Positions 9,085-18,428 of a DNA stretch of 64,000 nt are shown piece after piece. Each line of letters opens with the position of its first letter. Position 1 is the first letter of the stretch. The translations under genes were made by a program, and so were the position numbers. The notes beneath the pieces are model-generated. The model did not search any database. It worked only from the letters and a program-made list of their open reading frames with translations, and was not told where the DNA came from. Location of the stretch: assembly GCA_017617615.1 (NCBI GenBank), contig JAFZVV010000011.1, forward strand, positions 124,001-188,000, given 5' to 3'. The DNA is from Prevotella sp. GTDB lineage: Bacteria; Bacteroidota; Bacteroidia; Bacteroidales; Bacteroidaceae.

Positions 9085-10266
9085 CTATTTTTTTCTTTCC
9101 AATGCCTTTTTGCTCTTTCTCTCGCCCAACAGGTCTTCTATACCGACTATAGCAGTTTCCCTATTTTGCTCGGAACGCAACGTATGGAGGGTAAACAACA
9201 GGTCTCTGTCGGAAAATGCGTCGGAGAAAAGCCATCGCTTAAACGCACTGGGGAAAAAGCGTCTGAATCTTTGTCTCATCCTTCCAGGACTCTTGAAAGC
9301 CGTCAGGTAAAGCCTCAACTCACCCTTGCAAAATCGCCGGAACTCACTATCGACGAATTCTTCGTCTTCAATGCGTGACGACCGTTGCATGAAGTCACTT
9401 AAGTCCTGGTTGGCGGCGTACCTTACATATTTGTTGTCTACCGACTCCACCTTGTGTTTCCTGACCTCTACTCTGCCATCCTGAATGGCGAGTTCTACAA
9501 GCAAACCTGTGTCGGTCAGTCCTGGCTTGAAGTTCTTGAGCAAGAAATCACCCTGGCCATAAAGGAGATACGACCCGTTGTAGTTTTCTTCGGAACCTAT
9601 GCAGTGGGTGTGCTGCGAAAGCACCATGTCGGCACCGCTGTCGGCCATCCGATGAAACCGTTTCCGCGTTTCAGGCGAAGGATAGGGAAATTTCTCTATT
9701 CCACCATGATAGATGACGACCAGATAGTCGCATTCCTTACGGAGAACCTCGATGTCATGACACACCACATATTCGTCATAGAGCCATGCACCAGACAGAT
9801 TCTCCGTGGGCTTGTTATACATGGTTTCACTGACATTGTAGAAAGCGACCTTCATGCCCCCGACCTCATTGATGACCGACTTGTCAATGGAGAATTGGTC
9901 TTTTCCCGCTCCAATATAGTGTATGCCAGCTTGTTGAAGCGCATTCATGGTGTCCAACAAGCCCTGGTGCCCACCGTCGGTGGCATGGTTATTGGCCAGC
10001 ATACAGCATCTTATGCCCATTTTCCTAAAGGCCTCCACCGCACGGGAAGAAGCCACCTTCACGGGACCCGTTTTCATGCACCGCTCATCATGGTCGGTCA
10101 GGGCTCCTTCAAGATTGCAAACCGCAAGGTCGGCATTAGAGAATAGACCACAGAGTTTCTCTCCCAACAGCAGCTCTATGTTTCCATCACAGAAAGCCTG
10201 TTGATTCTCAGGTATCGGGAAAAAATCGCCAGCTATGATGATTTTTCCAGTAGATGAAACAGCCAT
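9085..10266 (-). CDS. CapA family protein 2 (PGA_cap metallophosphatase fold)
   Basis: A 393-aa CapA-family protein. The ATG at 10266 is chosen because MAVSSTGKIIIAGDFFP places the first metal-binding aspartate at the usual distance; an earlier in-frame codon would add 17 unlikely residues. Motifs are AGDFF, NLEGALTD, ANNHATDGG near residue 89, YHGGIEK near 191, SQHTHCIG near 217 and GQGDFLL. No membrane segment or signal peptide is visible. It sits directly between an ATP-grasp gene (7869) and a GNAT gene (10301), with gaps of 4 and 34 bases, so it is probably part of one enzymatic cassette with them. Confidence 0.88.
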   Translation of the reverse strand: MAVSSTGKIIIAGDFFPIPENQQAFCDGNIELLLGEKLCGLFSNADLAVCNLEGALTDHDERCMKTGPVKVASSRAVEAFRKMGIRCCMLANNHATDGGHQGLLDTMNALQQAGIHYIGAGKDQFSIDKSVINEVGGMKVAFYNVSETMYNKPTENLSGAWLYDEYVVCHDIEVLRKECDYLVVIYHGGIEKFPYPSPETRKRFHRMADSGADMVLSQHTHCIGSEENYNGSYLLYGQGDFLLKNFKPGLTDTGLLVELAIQDGRVEVRKHKVESVDNKYVRYAANQDLSDFMQRSSRIEDEEFVDSEFRRFCKGELRLYLTAFKSPGRMRQRFRRFFPSAFKRWLFSDAFSDRDLLFTLHTLRSEQNRETAIVGIEDLLGERKSKKALERKK

Positions 10267-10300
10267 ATGAATAAAATAAAAGAAAAGCCCCGGGAACGTA

Positions 10301-10888
10301 TCAGCAGGACATCCCAAGGAGATGCTTGATTTTTTTAATGTATTTCAACCTAAGAAAACTCATCTGACACGAAAAATGAGAATAAGGAGACTTACCAAGC
10401 CATTTTACCATCAGCACCGAATTATGGTCTTTCCGTATCCTGTATTCAATGTATTCGTAGCCTGATTTACGCGACATCTCTATCATCCGGCGATTCTTCT
10501 CATGGGTGTCGAAAAAAATCCGGTCCACATCATGTGATTTCACATACGCCTCCTGTTTTGCCGCTATGGCCTTATATACCCCTTTCCCTGCATATTCTGG
10601 AAGCACGGCATCAAAACAATGGTAACCATATTGGCCTTTGCCACACCAAAAATCCTTGTTTAGTATGAAAACGGCTCCTGTACCGACCAGTTGGCCATCT
10701 GCCATGGCTACAAATATCACGCCATTCTTGCTTTCTATCTTCTCCCTGATTTCCTCAGGCTCTAGAAAAGGAAAAGGCATGAACATGCCATCTTCCACAT
10801 TCTTCTGATGTGCAGTCCGAAGGACTTGGCTGATGGTCTCCCATGACACAGTCGATGGCTTAGGTACAATGGCTATCTTCTCCTCCAT
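10301..10888 (-). CDS. GNAT family N-acetyltransferase
   Basis: A 195-aa acetyltransferase. The acetyl-CoA loop appears as LPEYAGKGVYKAI near residues 96-108, followed by DRIFFDTHEKN and a final GYEYIEYRIRK strand, the usual GNAT order. It likely acetylates an amine, on an amino sugar or amino acid used in the polymer. Its start overlaps the stop of the second ATP-grasp gene by 16 bases, showing translational coupling, and CapA 2 follows. The acceptor cannot be identified from sequence. Confidence 0.85.
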   Translation of the reverse strand: MEEKIAIVPKPSTVSWETISQVLRTAHQKNVEDGMFMPFPFLEPEEIREKIESKNGVIFVAMADGQLVGTGAVFILNKDFWCGKGQYGYHCFDAVLPEYAGKGVYKAIAAKQEAYVKSHDVDRIFFDTHEKNRRMIEMSRKSGYEYIEYRIRKDHNSVLMVKWLGKSPYSHFSCQMSFLRLKYIKKIKHLLGMSC

Positions 10889-12087
10889 AATAAAGACTTT
10901 ATCATCATCTTCATCTGGTTAATCCTCATTTGCTTCTTCATTTGCCTGAACGGTTCTTTGTCTTCCTGGCTTTCAACAAACCTGATATCAGAATTGTTAA
11001 AGAGATGACCTAATTCCTTTTTTGAAATGAAACCCATCAGCCATTCATCGACCAGCATCCGTTCGTTCACGTAGGTAGCGCTGCCACTTACTATTTTGGG
11101 CATATCTTCGTACGGCTCACCACATACATATCTTACGAACATCACTGGCAGATTGACACCCATCTTTGTGTAGGCATAGCCAGACCCTCCAAATCGAAGG
11201 TTCAATTCACCGAAATAGAAGACATTGCCTGATTTGTAGTAATCGATATCGAAAATCCCGATGAAACCGATGGAGAGGACAAATTCCTTGAAGAGGTCAA
11301 CCAACTTTTCATGTTCTGACGTCACAGGATAAACCTTTCCCTGAATGGCTACACCATAATGGCCACCATGCGCCAACCGTAATATCTCGAGGATGCCGGG
11401 GATGACAACATGCTCACCATCAGAAAAGCCCAATACTGCATATTCCTGAGCGATTTCCTTGTAGTCTTCAATGAGAAAGTCCACATTCTCATAACGGCAC
11501 ATGGAATCCAAGTGGTCGTAAAGTTCCGGTTCTGTGCAACACTTTTTCAAGCCAGCCTTGCCACCCGTTATTGACTGCAAGGGTTTTACAAAACATGGAT
11601 ATTGTATTCCCGAAGGCGTCTTGTATTTCGCATTTCTTATTTCAACTACTTTATAATTGGTCACATGTAGTCCTAATTCGGCAGCTTTCTTCTTTTGTTT
11701 GATTTTATCCATCCAGAACGAAACACGCTCCGACCCGTCTTTCATGTATGGCAGCAGGAAATGTTCCTTCAAGACGTCAAAATGCTCATCGACTACAGCC
11801 GCAGAAAAGTCATTGTCTGGAATAATAACGGGTTTTGTTTCCTTGTCAATACATTTTTCCAATAAGATTTTTACGATACCCTCGCCATCCTTTTTAAAGC
11901 AATAGAAAACATCCTTCACATACTTTGAATAGCCGTCGATAGGCTTGACTTCATACAATGTATTTCCATCTTTTTTGTGGAATACCAAAGCGATAAGGAT
12001 GACCTCACAACCTATCTCAGCAACAGAACGCGCTATGCTAAGACGTCCGGAGTACCCCTGGCCAATGACAATGACTTTTCTTTTCAT
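10873..12087 (-). CDS. ATP-grasp carboxylate-amine ligase-like protein 2
   Basis: A 404-aa ATP-grasp protein paralogous to the one at 7869. The ATG at 12087 (MKRKVIVIGQG) is preferred to an upstream in-frame codon. It shows YPCFVKPLQSITGGKAG, with the ATP-binding lysine and glycine-rich loop, and YFGELNLRFGG near residue 294 with the E-x-N-x-R signature. Relative to paralogue 1 it keeps a more canonical loop, so the two may activate different carboxylates. It overlaps the downstream GNAT gene and follows the sugar-transfer-type ATP-grasp gene after 35 bases. Ligation of an amino acid to a sugar carboxylate, or peptide extension, is the inferred role. Confidence 0.87.
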   Translation of the reverse strand: MKRKVIVIGQGYSGRLSIARSVAEIGCEVILIALVFHKKDGNTLYEVKPIDGYSKYVKDVFYCFKKDGEGIVKILLEKCIDKETKPVIIPDNDFSAAVVDEHFDVLKEHFLLPYMKDGSERVSFWMDKIKQKKKAAELGLHVTNYKVVEIRNAKYKTPSGIQYPCFVKPLQSITGGKAGLKKCCTEPELYDHLDSMCRYENVDFLIEDYKEIAQEYAVLGFSDGEHVVIPGILEILRLAHGGHYGVAIQGKVYPVTSEHEKLVDLFKEFVLSIGFIGIFDIDYYKSGNVFYFGELNLRFGGSGYAYTKMGVNLPVMFVRYVCGEPYEDMPKIVSGSATYVNERMLVDEWLMGFISKKELGHLFNNSDIRFVESQEDKEPFRQMKKQMRINQMKMMIKSLLWRRR

Positions 12088-12122
12088 AACAAACAACTGG
12101 GATGATGCCGTTTGGTCGATGG

Positions 12123-13211
12123 TCAAAAAACTCTTGTATTCTTTCTAGGCCACAATTCCCGCAAAATCCTTTCGGTGTATTTTCCGAAACCAGGACCATA
12201 GGCCGACTGGCTCAACCCAACACGGGTGTTCCATTCTATCAGAACGGGCTCACCATCTTCTGCAACCGCCATATCCCAGCCAATGAGGTCGAAGAACGGG
12301 AGTTGGAAATGGAGTTCCTTTACTTTTTCCACGACCTTATCGAAAGAGGGTATCTGGAAGCCTTCCAAGACAGTACCAGTATCGGTGGTAAGAATATTGT
12401 CCTGGTCGAATCCCCCGAAACCATATTTCCCCAACCGACCTTCCTCGTCAATCACAGCACTGATACCGCCCGCACACTGATTGTCGATGACGGCTCCCTT
12501 CCTTCCTATGCGAACCACCACGCTGATGACCAAGATTTCCATTCCCGACCGAAAGGTGATAATCCTGATTGTATTGACAGAAGTGGGGTTGAGCGCACTC
12601 ATCTGCGCGTGCTGCTTCAGGCGTTCCTGGATTTGGAAATTCTTCTTATACTGTCTAAACAACTCTCCGACCGTCATGCCGTCGATATTGGTGATGCCAT
12701 CGGCCACCTCAATGGCCATAATACCCTTCCCACGAGAAAAAAGGGTTGGTTTAATCAAGACATCCTTCAACTGCCTACAATGTTCCACGGCTTCTTCTTC
12801 GGTAACAGGCTTGCCTTCCACATAATAATATCCATTGATGTTCTTCAGGATGGTATGTGGCTGTCGTACGCCTTTAAGAAAGACATCGGTCATGTTCTTG
12901 TCGCCATATGCATTGGTGTAAGGTAGCATGTTCGCCCTTCCGAGCAGTTCCACCTGATGTAAGTTGGTGGGCACATAGTATTTGGAATACAAACCCGTGC
13001 GCGAATAGAAATACTCATGTGAGTAGAGGTCGATTTCCCGGCCAATGACACTTTTGTAAAATTCTTGGATTTCCCTTTTCTGCTCTTCTGACAGTTTCCG
13101 GTGGGTCTTCAAGTTCTTGTAACTCGAAGTCAATTCTCTTTTCCATTTCTCTGAAACGGCTTTTTTCCGCTTCTCACGCAGGAATTGTTCAAGAATCCTT
13201 ATTACTCCCAT
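12123..13211 (-). CDS. Sugar-transfer associated ATP-grasp protein
   Basis: A 362-aa protein matching the sugar-transfer-associated ATP-grasp family (ATPgrasp_ST). Residues 1-60 are a lysine-rich helical lead. The ATP-grasp core follows with DVLIKPTLFSRGKG (lysine and glycine-rich loop, about residues 148-162), NTIRIITF, and PVLIEWNTR near residue 325 with the E-x-N-x-R signature. Members occur in polysaccharide loci of many bacteria, but their reaction is poorly defined. Here it is followed by two further ATP-grasp genes in the same operon, which makes a coordinated set of ligases likely. There is no signal peptide; it should act in the cytoplasm. Confidence 0.85.
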   Translation of the reverse strand: MGVIRILEQFLREKRKKAVSEKWKRELTSSYKNLKTHRKLSEEQKREIQEFYKSVIGREIDLYSHEYFYSRTGLYSKYYVPTNLHQVELLGRANMLPYTNAYGDKNMTDVFLKGVRQPHTILKNINGYYYVEGKPVTEEEAVEHCRQLKDVLIKPTLFSRGKGIMAIEVADGITNIDGMTVGELFRQYKKNFQIQERLKQHAQMSALNPTSVNTIRIITFRSGMEILVISVVVRIGRKGAVIDNQCAGGISAVIDEEGRLGKYGFGGFDQDNILTTDTGTVLEGFQIPSFDKVVEKVKELHFQLPFFDLIGWDMAVAEDGEPVLIEWNTRVGLSQSAYGPGFGKYTERILRELWPRKNTRVF

Positions 13212-13297
13212 AATAGTTAGTTATATTCAATTGTCTCTTTCTTCTTCAGAAGGTCAAGCAAAAACTCCAGTCTTATACATTGGCTCATTCAGGACAA

Positions 13298-14767
13298 TCA
13301 ATGACGGAACGTATGCCAGACCCTATTCAGCAACGCACTTGACATTTCCTTGGTAGACACATACGAGTCCATCTTGAAGCCAATGGAAATGGCCAGATAA
13401 ATGGCTACAAATGACAAAAACTGCAACAGTGCCACAATCCCTTCCGAAAAGGGAAGAATACGTCCCAACAGGTATGCGCCAAGAAAGGCAACAAAAGCAG
13501 CCGTAATGATAGGCAACAAATCCTTGAATTGCTGCATCCCTGTATAACCGACATACTTGGAAACCAACCCTGCGTTCACCAGGTATATCATCCATGATGT
13601 CAGCACGCCACCTATCAGCATTCCATAAATACCAAATGCCCACAAGCCAGCGATGGTCAAGACCAGTCCCGTGACTCTTTTCACTATAGTCCACTTGAAA
13701 ATGGCCTTGCTCTTGCCGATAGCTGCTACGGCGAAATAATTAATGTTCTGCAGGCAAGTGGCAATACCGGCAAAGCACAGGAGTTGAAAATAGGGAACAC
13801 TTGGCAACCATCTGTCGGAATAGAGCAAGACAAAGATGGGCCTTGCCAACAACATGAGGAGCAGCAGTAAAGGGAACGTAACGTAAGCCGAGGTACCAAT
13901 GAATCGTTTCAGGATAGACACCATTCTGGTTTTGTCGTTCTGAACCTCTGACATGACAGGATAGGACACCTGACTGAGCACATTGGAAATGAATGTTGAG
14001 GAATAGCTCTCCGTGGTATGTGCTTTGGAATAATAGCCCAAAGTAGATGAGTTATAAACCTTTCCTATCAGCAGTCCTTGAATATTGTTGCACAGCGTAT
14101 TGAAAAGGTTGGACAGCAGGATGAAGCCACCGAAGCCGAAGAGTTCCTTGAATGACTTGATTGAAAATACCAGATTAGGATACCACTTGGCAGTAAGCCA
14201 ATACAGACTGGTCGTAATGAAACTGACAAGCAACTGCTGAGCAACCAATGCCCACACACCCCATCCTTTCCAAGCCAAGTAAATAGTAGCGACAAGGGCA
14301 ATAGCATTGGCGGTGACATTGATAATGGCAATTTTCTTGAATTCCAGCCGTTTGCGCAACTGATTGCGCTGTACAATGCGCACTGCGTTTATAACCAGTA
14401 CGATACCCTGCACGCGAAGCACATCGCGAAGCAACGCGAGGTCGTAGAAACGTGCAATGAGAGGAGCACAGGCATAAAGAACTCCATAAAGGGTGACGGA
14501 AAGGGCCAGGTTCCAATAAAGAATAGTGGAATAGTCTTCGCTGGTAGGCTGTTTCTTCTGTATGAGAGCCGACCCAAACCCACCATCGATGAAAGTACGG
14601 GCCACGGCAAGGAAAATGGTCAGCATGCCCACCACGCCATAGTCATGGGGGGTGAGCAAGCGTGCCAGCACTACACCTGATACGAAACCAAGGAACATGA
14701 TGGCAAACTTATGGATGCTAATCCATACCACGCCCGAGAATGTCTTTTGCTTCAGATTGTCTTTCAT
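13298..14767 (-). CDS. Polysaccharide flippase (Wzx/MOP family)
   Basis: A 489-aa integral membrane protein with about 12-14 hydrophobic segments. It starts MKDNLKQKTFSGVVW and has the GFVSGVVLARLLTPHDYG motif typical of the WzxC/RfbX branch of the MOP exporter superfamily. It moves the undecaprenyl-diphosphate-linked repeat unit across the inner membrane before polymerisation by the Wzy at 22566. The 86-base gap downstream to the ATP-grasp gene carries nothing obvious. The assignment is firm at family level; the lipid-linked substrate is inferred from locus content. Confidence 0.92.
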   Translation of the reverse strand: MKDNLKQKTFSGVVWISIHKFAIMFLGFVSGVVLARLLTPHDYGVVGMLTIFLAVARTFIDGGFGSALIQKKQPTSEDYSTILYWNLALSVTLYGVLYACAPLIARFYDLALLRDVLRVQGIVLVINAVRIVQRNQLRKRLEFKKIAIINVTANAIALVATIYLAWKGWGVWALVAQQLLVSFITTSLYWLTAKWYPNLVFSIKSFKELFGFGGFILLSNLFNTLCNNIQGLLIGKVYNSSTLGYYSKAHTTESYSSTFISNVLSQVSYPVMSEVQNDKTRMVSILKRFIGTSAYVTFPLLLLLMLLARPIFVLLYSDRWLPSVPYFQLLCFAGIATCLQNINYFAVAAIGKSKAIFKWTIVKRVTGLVLTIAGLWAFGIYGMLIGGVLTSWMIYLVNAGLVSKYVGYTGMQQFKDLLPIITAAFVAFLGAYLLGRILPFSEGIVALLQFLSFVAIYLAISIGFKMDSYVSTKEMSSALLNRVWHTFRH

Positions 14768-14810
14768 GAATTATCCTTTTGTGAAAGAATAGCTACCCTA
14801 ATGCGAAGAA

Positions 14811-15215
14811 TCATCTCGACTTGCTGTATTTCCTTAGCAAGGTCGATGAAATCCCCTCCGTCCTCGGGATAATGACAACCTCCTTGCCATGGTCCTTGCA
14901 CCACTCTACTGCCCGTTGGAAACCGGCATGACTCTGGTCGGGACCCTTGGCAAAGATATCAAAGTCGTGACACTGGATATCCATGTCGACATCACGATAG
15001 ACCACGACCTCGTCGACATACTTGATGCAACTAACCATGAACAGCCTCTCCTCGGTGGTATAAATCATGTCTGCCTCGGGTTTGTATTTCTTGATATAGT
15101 CGCCATCCTGAACGGCCACAATCAGATAATCGCATAACTCTCTGGCATGCTTGAACAACTGGATATGCCCGATATGCAACATATCGTATACCCCGAATGT
15201 AATTGCTTTTTTCAT
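14811..15215 (-). CDS. TagD-like cytidylyltransferase (glycerol-3-phosphate type)
   Basis: A 134-aa nucleotidyltransferase with the HIGH motif at residues 14-17 (YDMLHIGH) and the C-terminal RTEGISSTLLR motif, matching the TagD/glycerol-3-phosphate cytidylyltransferase family in motifs and length. It would make a CDP-linked alcohol, for example CDP-glycerol, from CTP and a phospho-alcohol. A LicD transferase in the same locus could use such a donor, so together they may put phosphoglycerol or a similar group on the polymer. Other small phosphates such as a phospho-amino-alcohol cannot be excluded. Confidence 0.85.
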   Translation of the reverse strand: MKKAITFGVYDMLHIGHIQLFKHARELCDYLIVAVQDGDYIKKYKPEADMIYTTEERLFMVSCIKYVDEVVVYRDVDMDIQCHDFDIFAKGPDQSHAGFQRAVEWCKDHGKEVVIIPRTEGISSTLLRKYSKSR

Positions 15216-15282
15216 TTGTTCACGTCGTTTATTGAAGTAAAAGACATCTTTGCCTGTACATACCGAAAGACCTTCTGGGAAA

Positions 15283-16239
15283 TCATCGCAACATCCTTTT
15301 TATGAACAACTTGAAGGCCACTGGCAGAGGATTGTACTTGAAGACGCTCCATAGGGATGCATACCCTGATAAGGAACATTCCCTGACGTATTTGTCAAGA
15401 CGGGCATCCTTGTCGTAACCTCTATCATATAGACTACTTACCACGATCGACACTTTTGCCTGTGCATATTTCCGGATTTCAGGATATTTTTCACCTAAAG
15501 AGAGACGGAATTGATTGAGCATGCAAATGCTACGTATAGCCTTTTCCCCATAACGGACCTTTGTTGACGACTGATTGTTCTGGATGTAATAGTAAACTGA
15601 TTTCGGCAAATGCACCACCTTGTCTACGTTCTCCAAGACCTGATAAAACAAGAAACCGTCTTCTCCGTTGGTAAAATGCTCCTCAGTTATATAACTGTGG
15701 TCACGGAAAAGCGATTTCTTGAAAACCTTGCCCCAAAGATTGTGCTGATATTCTCCAAGCAACAATGATTTGAACACGGATGTCTTATCAGTACCATACC
15801 TCAGGATGGATTTCCTGACTACCTGCCTGTCATTGTCGGGAAAGACCAAGGTCGCATCGCCCGACACAATATCTGCATCCGACCGTATGGCCTCGGCATA
15901 TAGTTGTTCTACGGCATCAAGGGGAAGATAGTCGTCGCTGTCACAAAATAGCACATAGTCTCCTTCGGCAACAGAATATCCTGTTTTACGCGCCTGCATC
16001 AGTCCCCGGTTACATTCATGCGTCAGAATACGGAAACGCGGGTCTTTATCGGCAAATTGCCTGACGATGGTCATGGAATTGTCGGGAGTCCCGTCATCCA
16101 CTACGACAATCTCCAGGTCTTGTAACGTCTGGTTGACGACAGACTCCAAACAAAGGCCGATGGACTTCTCTACGTTGTAAACGGGAATGATGACTGATAC
16201 TTTCACAAGCAAAAATGTACTTTCAGGTTCATCAGGCAT
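15283..16239 (-). CDS. Glycosyltransferase family 2
   Basis: A 318-aa GT-A enzyme. SVIIPVYNVE opens the domain, followed by VVVDDGTPD and the metal-binding FCDSDDYLP near residue 98, then a C-terminal helical and amphipathic region usual for O-antigen and capsule transferases. The ATG at 16239 overlaps the fcl stop by 8 bases; a GTG at 16206 would give the more typical start (V)KVSVIIPVYN and is a serious alternative. It likely adds one sugar to the lipid-linked intermediate at the inner face of the membrane. Donor unknown. Confidence 0.9.
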   Translation of the reverse strand: MPDEPESTFLLVKVSVIIPVYNVEKSIGLCLESVVNQTLQDLEIVVVDDGTPDNSMTIVRQFADKDPRFRILTHECNRGLMQARKTGYSVAEGDYVLFCDSDDYLPLDAVEQLYAEAIRSDADIVSGDATLVFPDNDRQVVRKSILRYGTDKTSVFKSLLLGEYQHNLWGKVFKKSLFRDHSYITEEHFTNGEDGFLFYQVLENVDKVVHLPKSVYYYIQNNQSSTKVRYGEKAIRSICMLNQFRLSLGEKYPEIRKYAQAKVSIVVSSLYDRGYDKDARLDKYVRECSLSGYASLWSVFKYNPLPVAFKLFIKRMLR

Positions 16240-17314
16240 TATTCATATACCATTCATAGAGCCGATGGATACCCTCATCGATCTCTACCTGATGATGCCA
16301 TCCCAGCGAATGAAGCTTGCTTACGTCAATGAGCTTGCGCGGCGTACCGTCGGGCTTTGACGCATCCCAGCGAAGCTCACCCCTGAAGCCAATCTCTTCT
16401 ACCACCTTCTCTGCCAACTGGCGTATGGTGAGTTCCTTGCCCGTTCCCACATTGATATGACAGTTGCGGATTTCGCGGCTTCCCGGAGCATAGGTGTCCT
16501 TGAAGTCGACATGGAGGAGCACATGCACGCTGGCGTCAGCCATGTCCTCACTCCACAGGAATTCACGGAGCGGTGCTCCTGTGCCCCACAGAGTGACGGC
16601 CTCGGGCGTGATACCGTATTTGGCCAGGATGCCGAGAATATCGTCTTCGGAAGCCGCACTGCCCACGCCCTCCACCGGACGGGCGCCGAGGTCACGACGC
16701 ACACTATCCCAACGACCCTCATTGAGGCATTTGGCAAGATATACCTTGCGTATCATAGCTGGCAGCACATGGCTGTTCTCCAGGTGGAAATTGTCGTTCG
16801 GCCCATAGAGGTTTGTAGGCATCACTGCGATGTAGTTGCACCCATACTGCAGGCTGAAACTCTCGCACATCTTCAGTCCCGCAATTTTGGCTATGGCATA
16901 GGGTTCGTTGGTATATTCGAGTTCCGACGTGAGCAAGGCATCTTCGTGCATGGGTTGCGGAGCCATGCGCGGATAGATGCAGGTAGAGCCCAGGAAAAGC
17001 AGTTTCTTCACACCATGGCGGAAACTCTCGCCAATGACATTCTGTTGTATCTGCAGGTTCTCGTAGATGAAGTCGGCCCGATAGGTGAGGTTGGCCATGA
17101 TACCGCCTACATGAGCGGCTGCAAGCACCACTGCATCGGGGCGTTCCTCATCGAAGAAGGTCTTCACTGCGGCACCGTCGAGCAAGTCGAGTTGAGCATG
17201 CGTGCGCCCTACCAGATGAGTATAACCACGCTTGAGCAGGTTGTTCCAGATAGCAGAGCCTACCAGTCCACGGTGCCCCGCCACATAAATCTTGGATTGT
17301 TGGTCTAACATCAT
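16232..17314 (-). CDS. fcl: GDP-L-fucose synthase
   Basis: A 360-aa short-chain dehydrogenase/reductase. The NADP loop AGHRGLVGSAI lies near residues 12-22, the catalytic serine in STCIYP near 110, and the YAIAK tyrosine-lysine pair near 140. Family features such as LGSTCIYPRMAPQPM and NLYGPNDNFH identify GDP-4-keto-6-deoxymannose epimerase/reductase. An insertion of about 40 residues near 215-250, absent in E. coli WcaG but common in Bacteroidota, explains the extra length. It completes GDP-L-fucose synthesis after ManC and Gmd encoded immediately upstream; a 14-base gap separates it from gmd. Confidence 0.96.
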   Translation of the reverse strand: MMLDQQSKIYVAGHRGLVGSAIWNNLLKRGYTHLVGRTHAQLDLLDGAAVKTFFDEERPDAVVLAAAHVGGIMANLTYRADFIYENLQIQQNVIGESFRHGVKKLLFLGSTCIYPRMAPQPMHEDALLTSELEYTNEPYAIAKIAGLKMCESFSLQYGCNYIAVMPTNLYGPNDNFHLENSHVLPAMIRKVYLAKCLNEGRWDSVRRDLGARPVEGVGSAASEDDILGILAKYGITPEAVTLWGTGAPLREFLWSEDMADASVHVLLHVDFKDTYAPGSREIRNCHINVGTGKELTIRQLAEKVVEEIGFRGELRWDASKPDGTPRKLIDVSKLHSLGWHHQVEIDEGIHRLYEWYMNNA

Positions 17315-17328
17315 TTCGAACGTGTGGA

Positions 17329-18414
17329 TTATTCGGGCAACTTAGCCTTGAGATAGAGTTTCCTGACAAACTTCATATCGTGCTCTACCATAATCTTGAT
17401 CAGGTCGCGGAAAGAAGTCTTGCGGGGGTTCCAGCCCAGCTGTTCCTTGGCCTTGGTGGGGTCACCGAGCAGTTGTTCCACCTCTGCCGGACGGAAATAC
17501 TTGGGGTCGACCTCGACAAGCACACGGCCGGTAGCCTTGTCGATACCTTTCTCATTCACGCCTTCCCCTTGCCATTCGAGCGAGATGCCCACGGCTTCGA
17601 AAGCGAGCGTGGCGAATTCCCTCACTGTGTGGTATTCACCGGTAGCAATGACGTAGTCGTCGGGCTGGGGCTGCTGCAGGATGAGCCACATACACTCAAT
17701 GTAGTCCTTGGCATACCCCCAGTCGCGCAGCGAATTGAGGTTGCCCAGGTAGAGCTTGTCCTGGAATCCTTGCGCGATGCGGGCGGCAGCGAGCGTGATT
17801 TTGCGGGTGACGAAGTTCTCGCCCCGTCTTTCACTCTCGTGGTTGAAGAGGATGCCATTGCAGCAGAACATGCCGTAGCTCTCACGGTAGTTTTTCATAA
17901 TCCAATAGCCATAGAGTTTAGCAACGGCATATGGAGAGCGAGGGTAGAACGGGGTGGTTTCGCGCTGCGGTACCTCCTGCACCAGTCCGAAAAGTTCGGA
18001 CGTGGATGCCTGATAGATGCGGCACGACTTCTCCAATCCCACGATTCTCACGGCCTCGAGCAGTCGCAGAACGCCTACGGCATCAGTATCGGCAGTATAT
18101 TCCGGGACATCGAACGACACTTTCACATGGCTCTGTGCCGCCAGGTTGTAGATTTCGTCGGGCCGCGACTCTCCGATAATCCGAATGAGCGAAGAGGAAT
18201 CAGTCATATCGGCCCAGTGCAGGTTGACGAGTCGTTCTTTCTTCATGTCTCTCACCCATTCATCGAGATAGAGATGTTCAATACGACCTGTATTGAACGA
18301 CGACGACCTGCGTAGCAGGCCGTGTACTTCATATCCTTTGTCAATGAGGAACTCTGCCAGGTAGGAACCGTCTTGACCGGTAATACCTGTAATAAGTGCT
18401 TTTTTCTTGTTCAT
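17329..18414 (-). CDS. gmd: GDP-mannose 4,6-dehydratase
   Basis: A 361-aa extended SDR enzyme. [14 protein letters not shown] is the NADP-binding loop; the STSELFG segment and [12 protein letters not shown] near residue 163 contain the catalytic Thr/Ser-Glu-Tyr-Lys set; [15 protein letters not shown] is diagnostic for Gmd. It converts GDP-D-mannose to GDP-4-keto-6-deoxymannose. The product is used by Fcl next door, although an aminotransferase such as the DegT protein at 21308 could in principle also draw on it. Spacing to manC (14 bases) and fcl (14 bases) indicates one operon. Confidence 0.97.
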   Translation of the reverse strand: MNKKKALITGITGQDGSYLAEFLIDKGYEVHGLLRRSSSFNTGRIEHLYLDEWVRDMKKERLVNLHWADMTDSSSLIRIIGESRPDEIYNLAAQSHVKVSFDVPEYTADTDAVGVLRLLEAVRIVGLEKSCRIYQASTSELFGLVQEVPQRETTPFYPRSPYAVAKLYGYWIMKNYRESYGMFCCNGILFNHESERRGENFVTRKITLAAARIAQGFQDKLYLGNLNSLRDWGYAKDYIECMWLILQQPQPDDYVIATGEYHTVREFATLAFEAVGISLEWQGEGVNEKGIDKATGRVLVEVDPKYFRPAEVEQLLGDPTKAKEQLGWNPRKTSFRDLIKIMVEHDMKFVRKLYLKAKLPE

Positions 18415-18428
18415 GATTGTCGGAGGTT

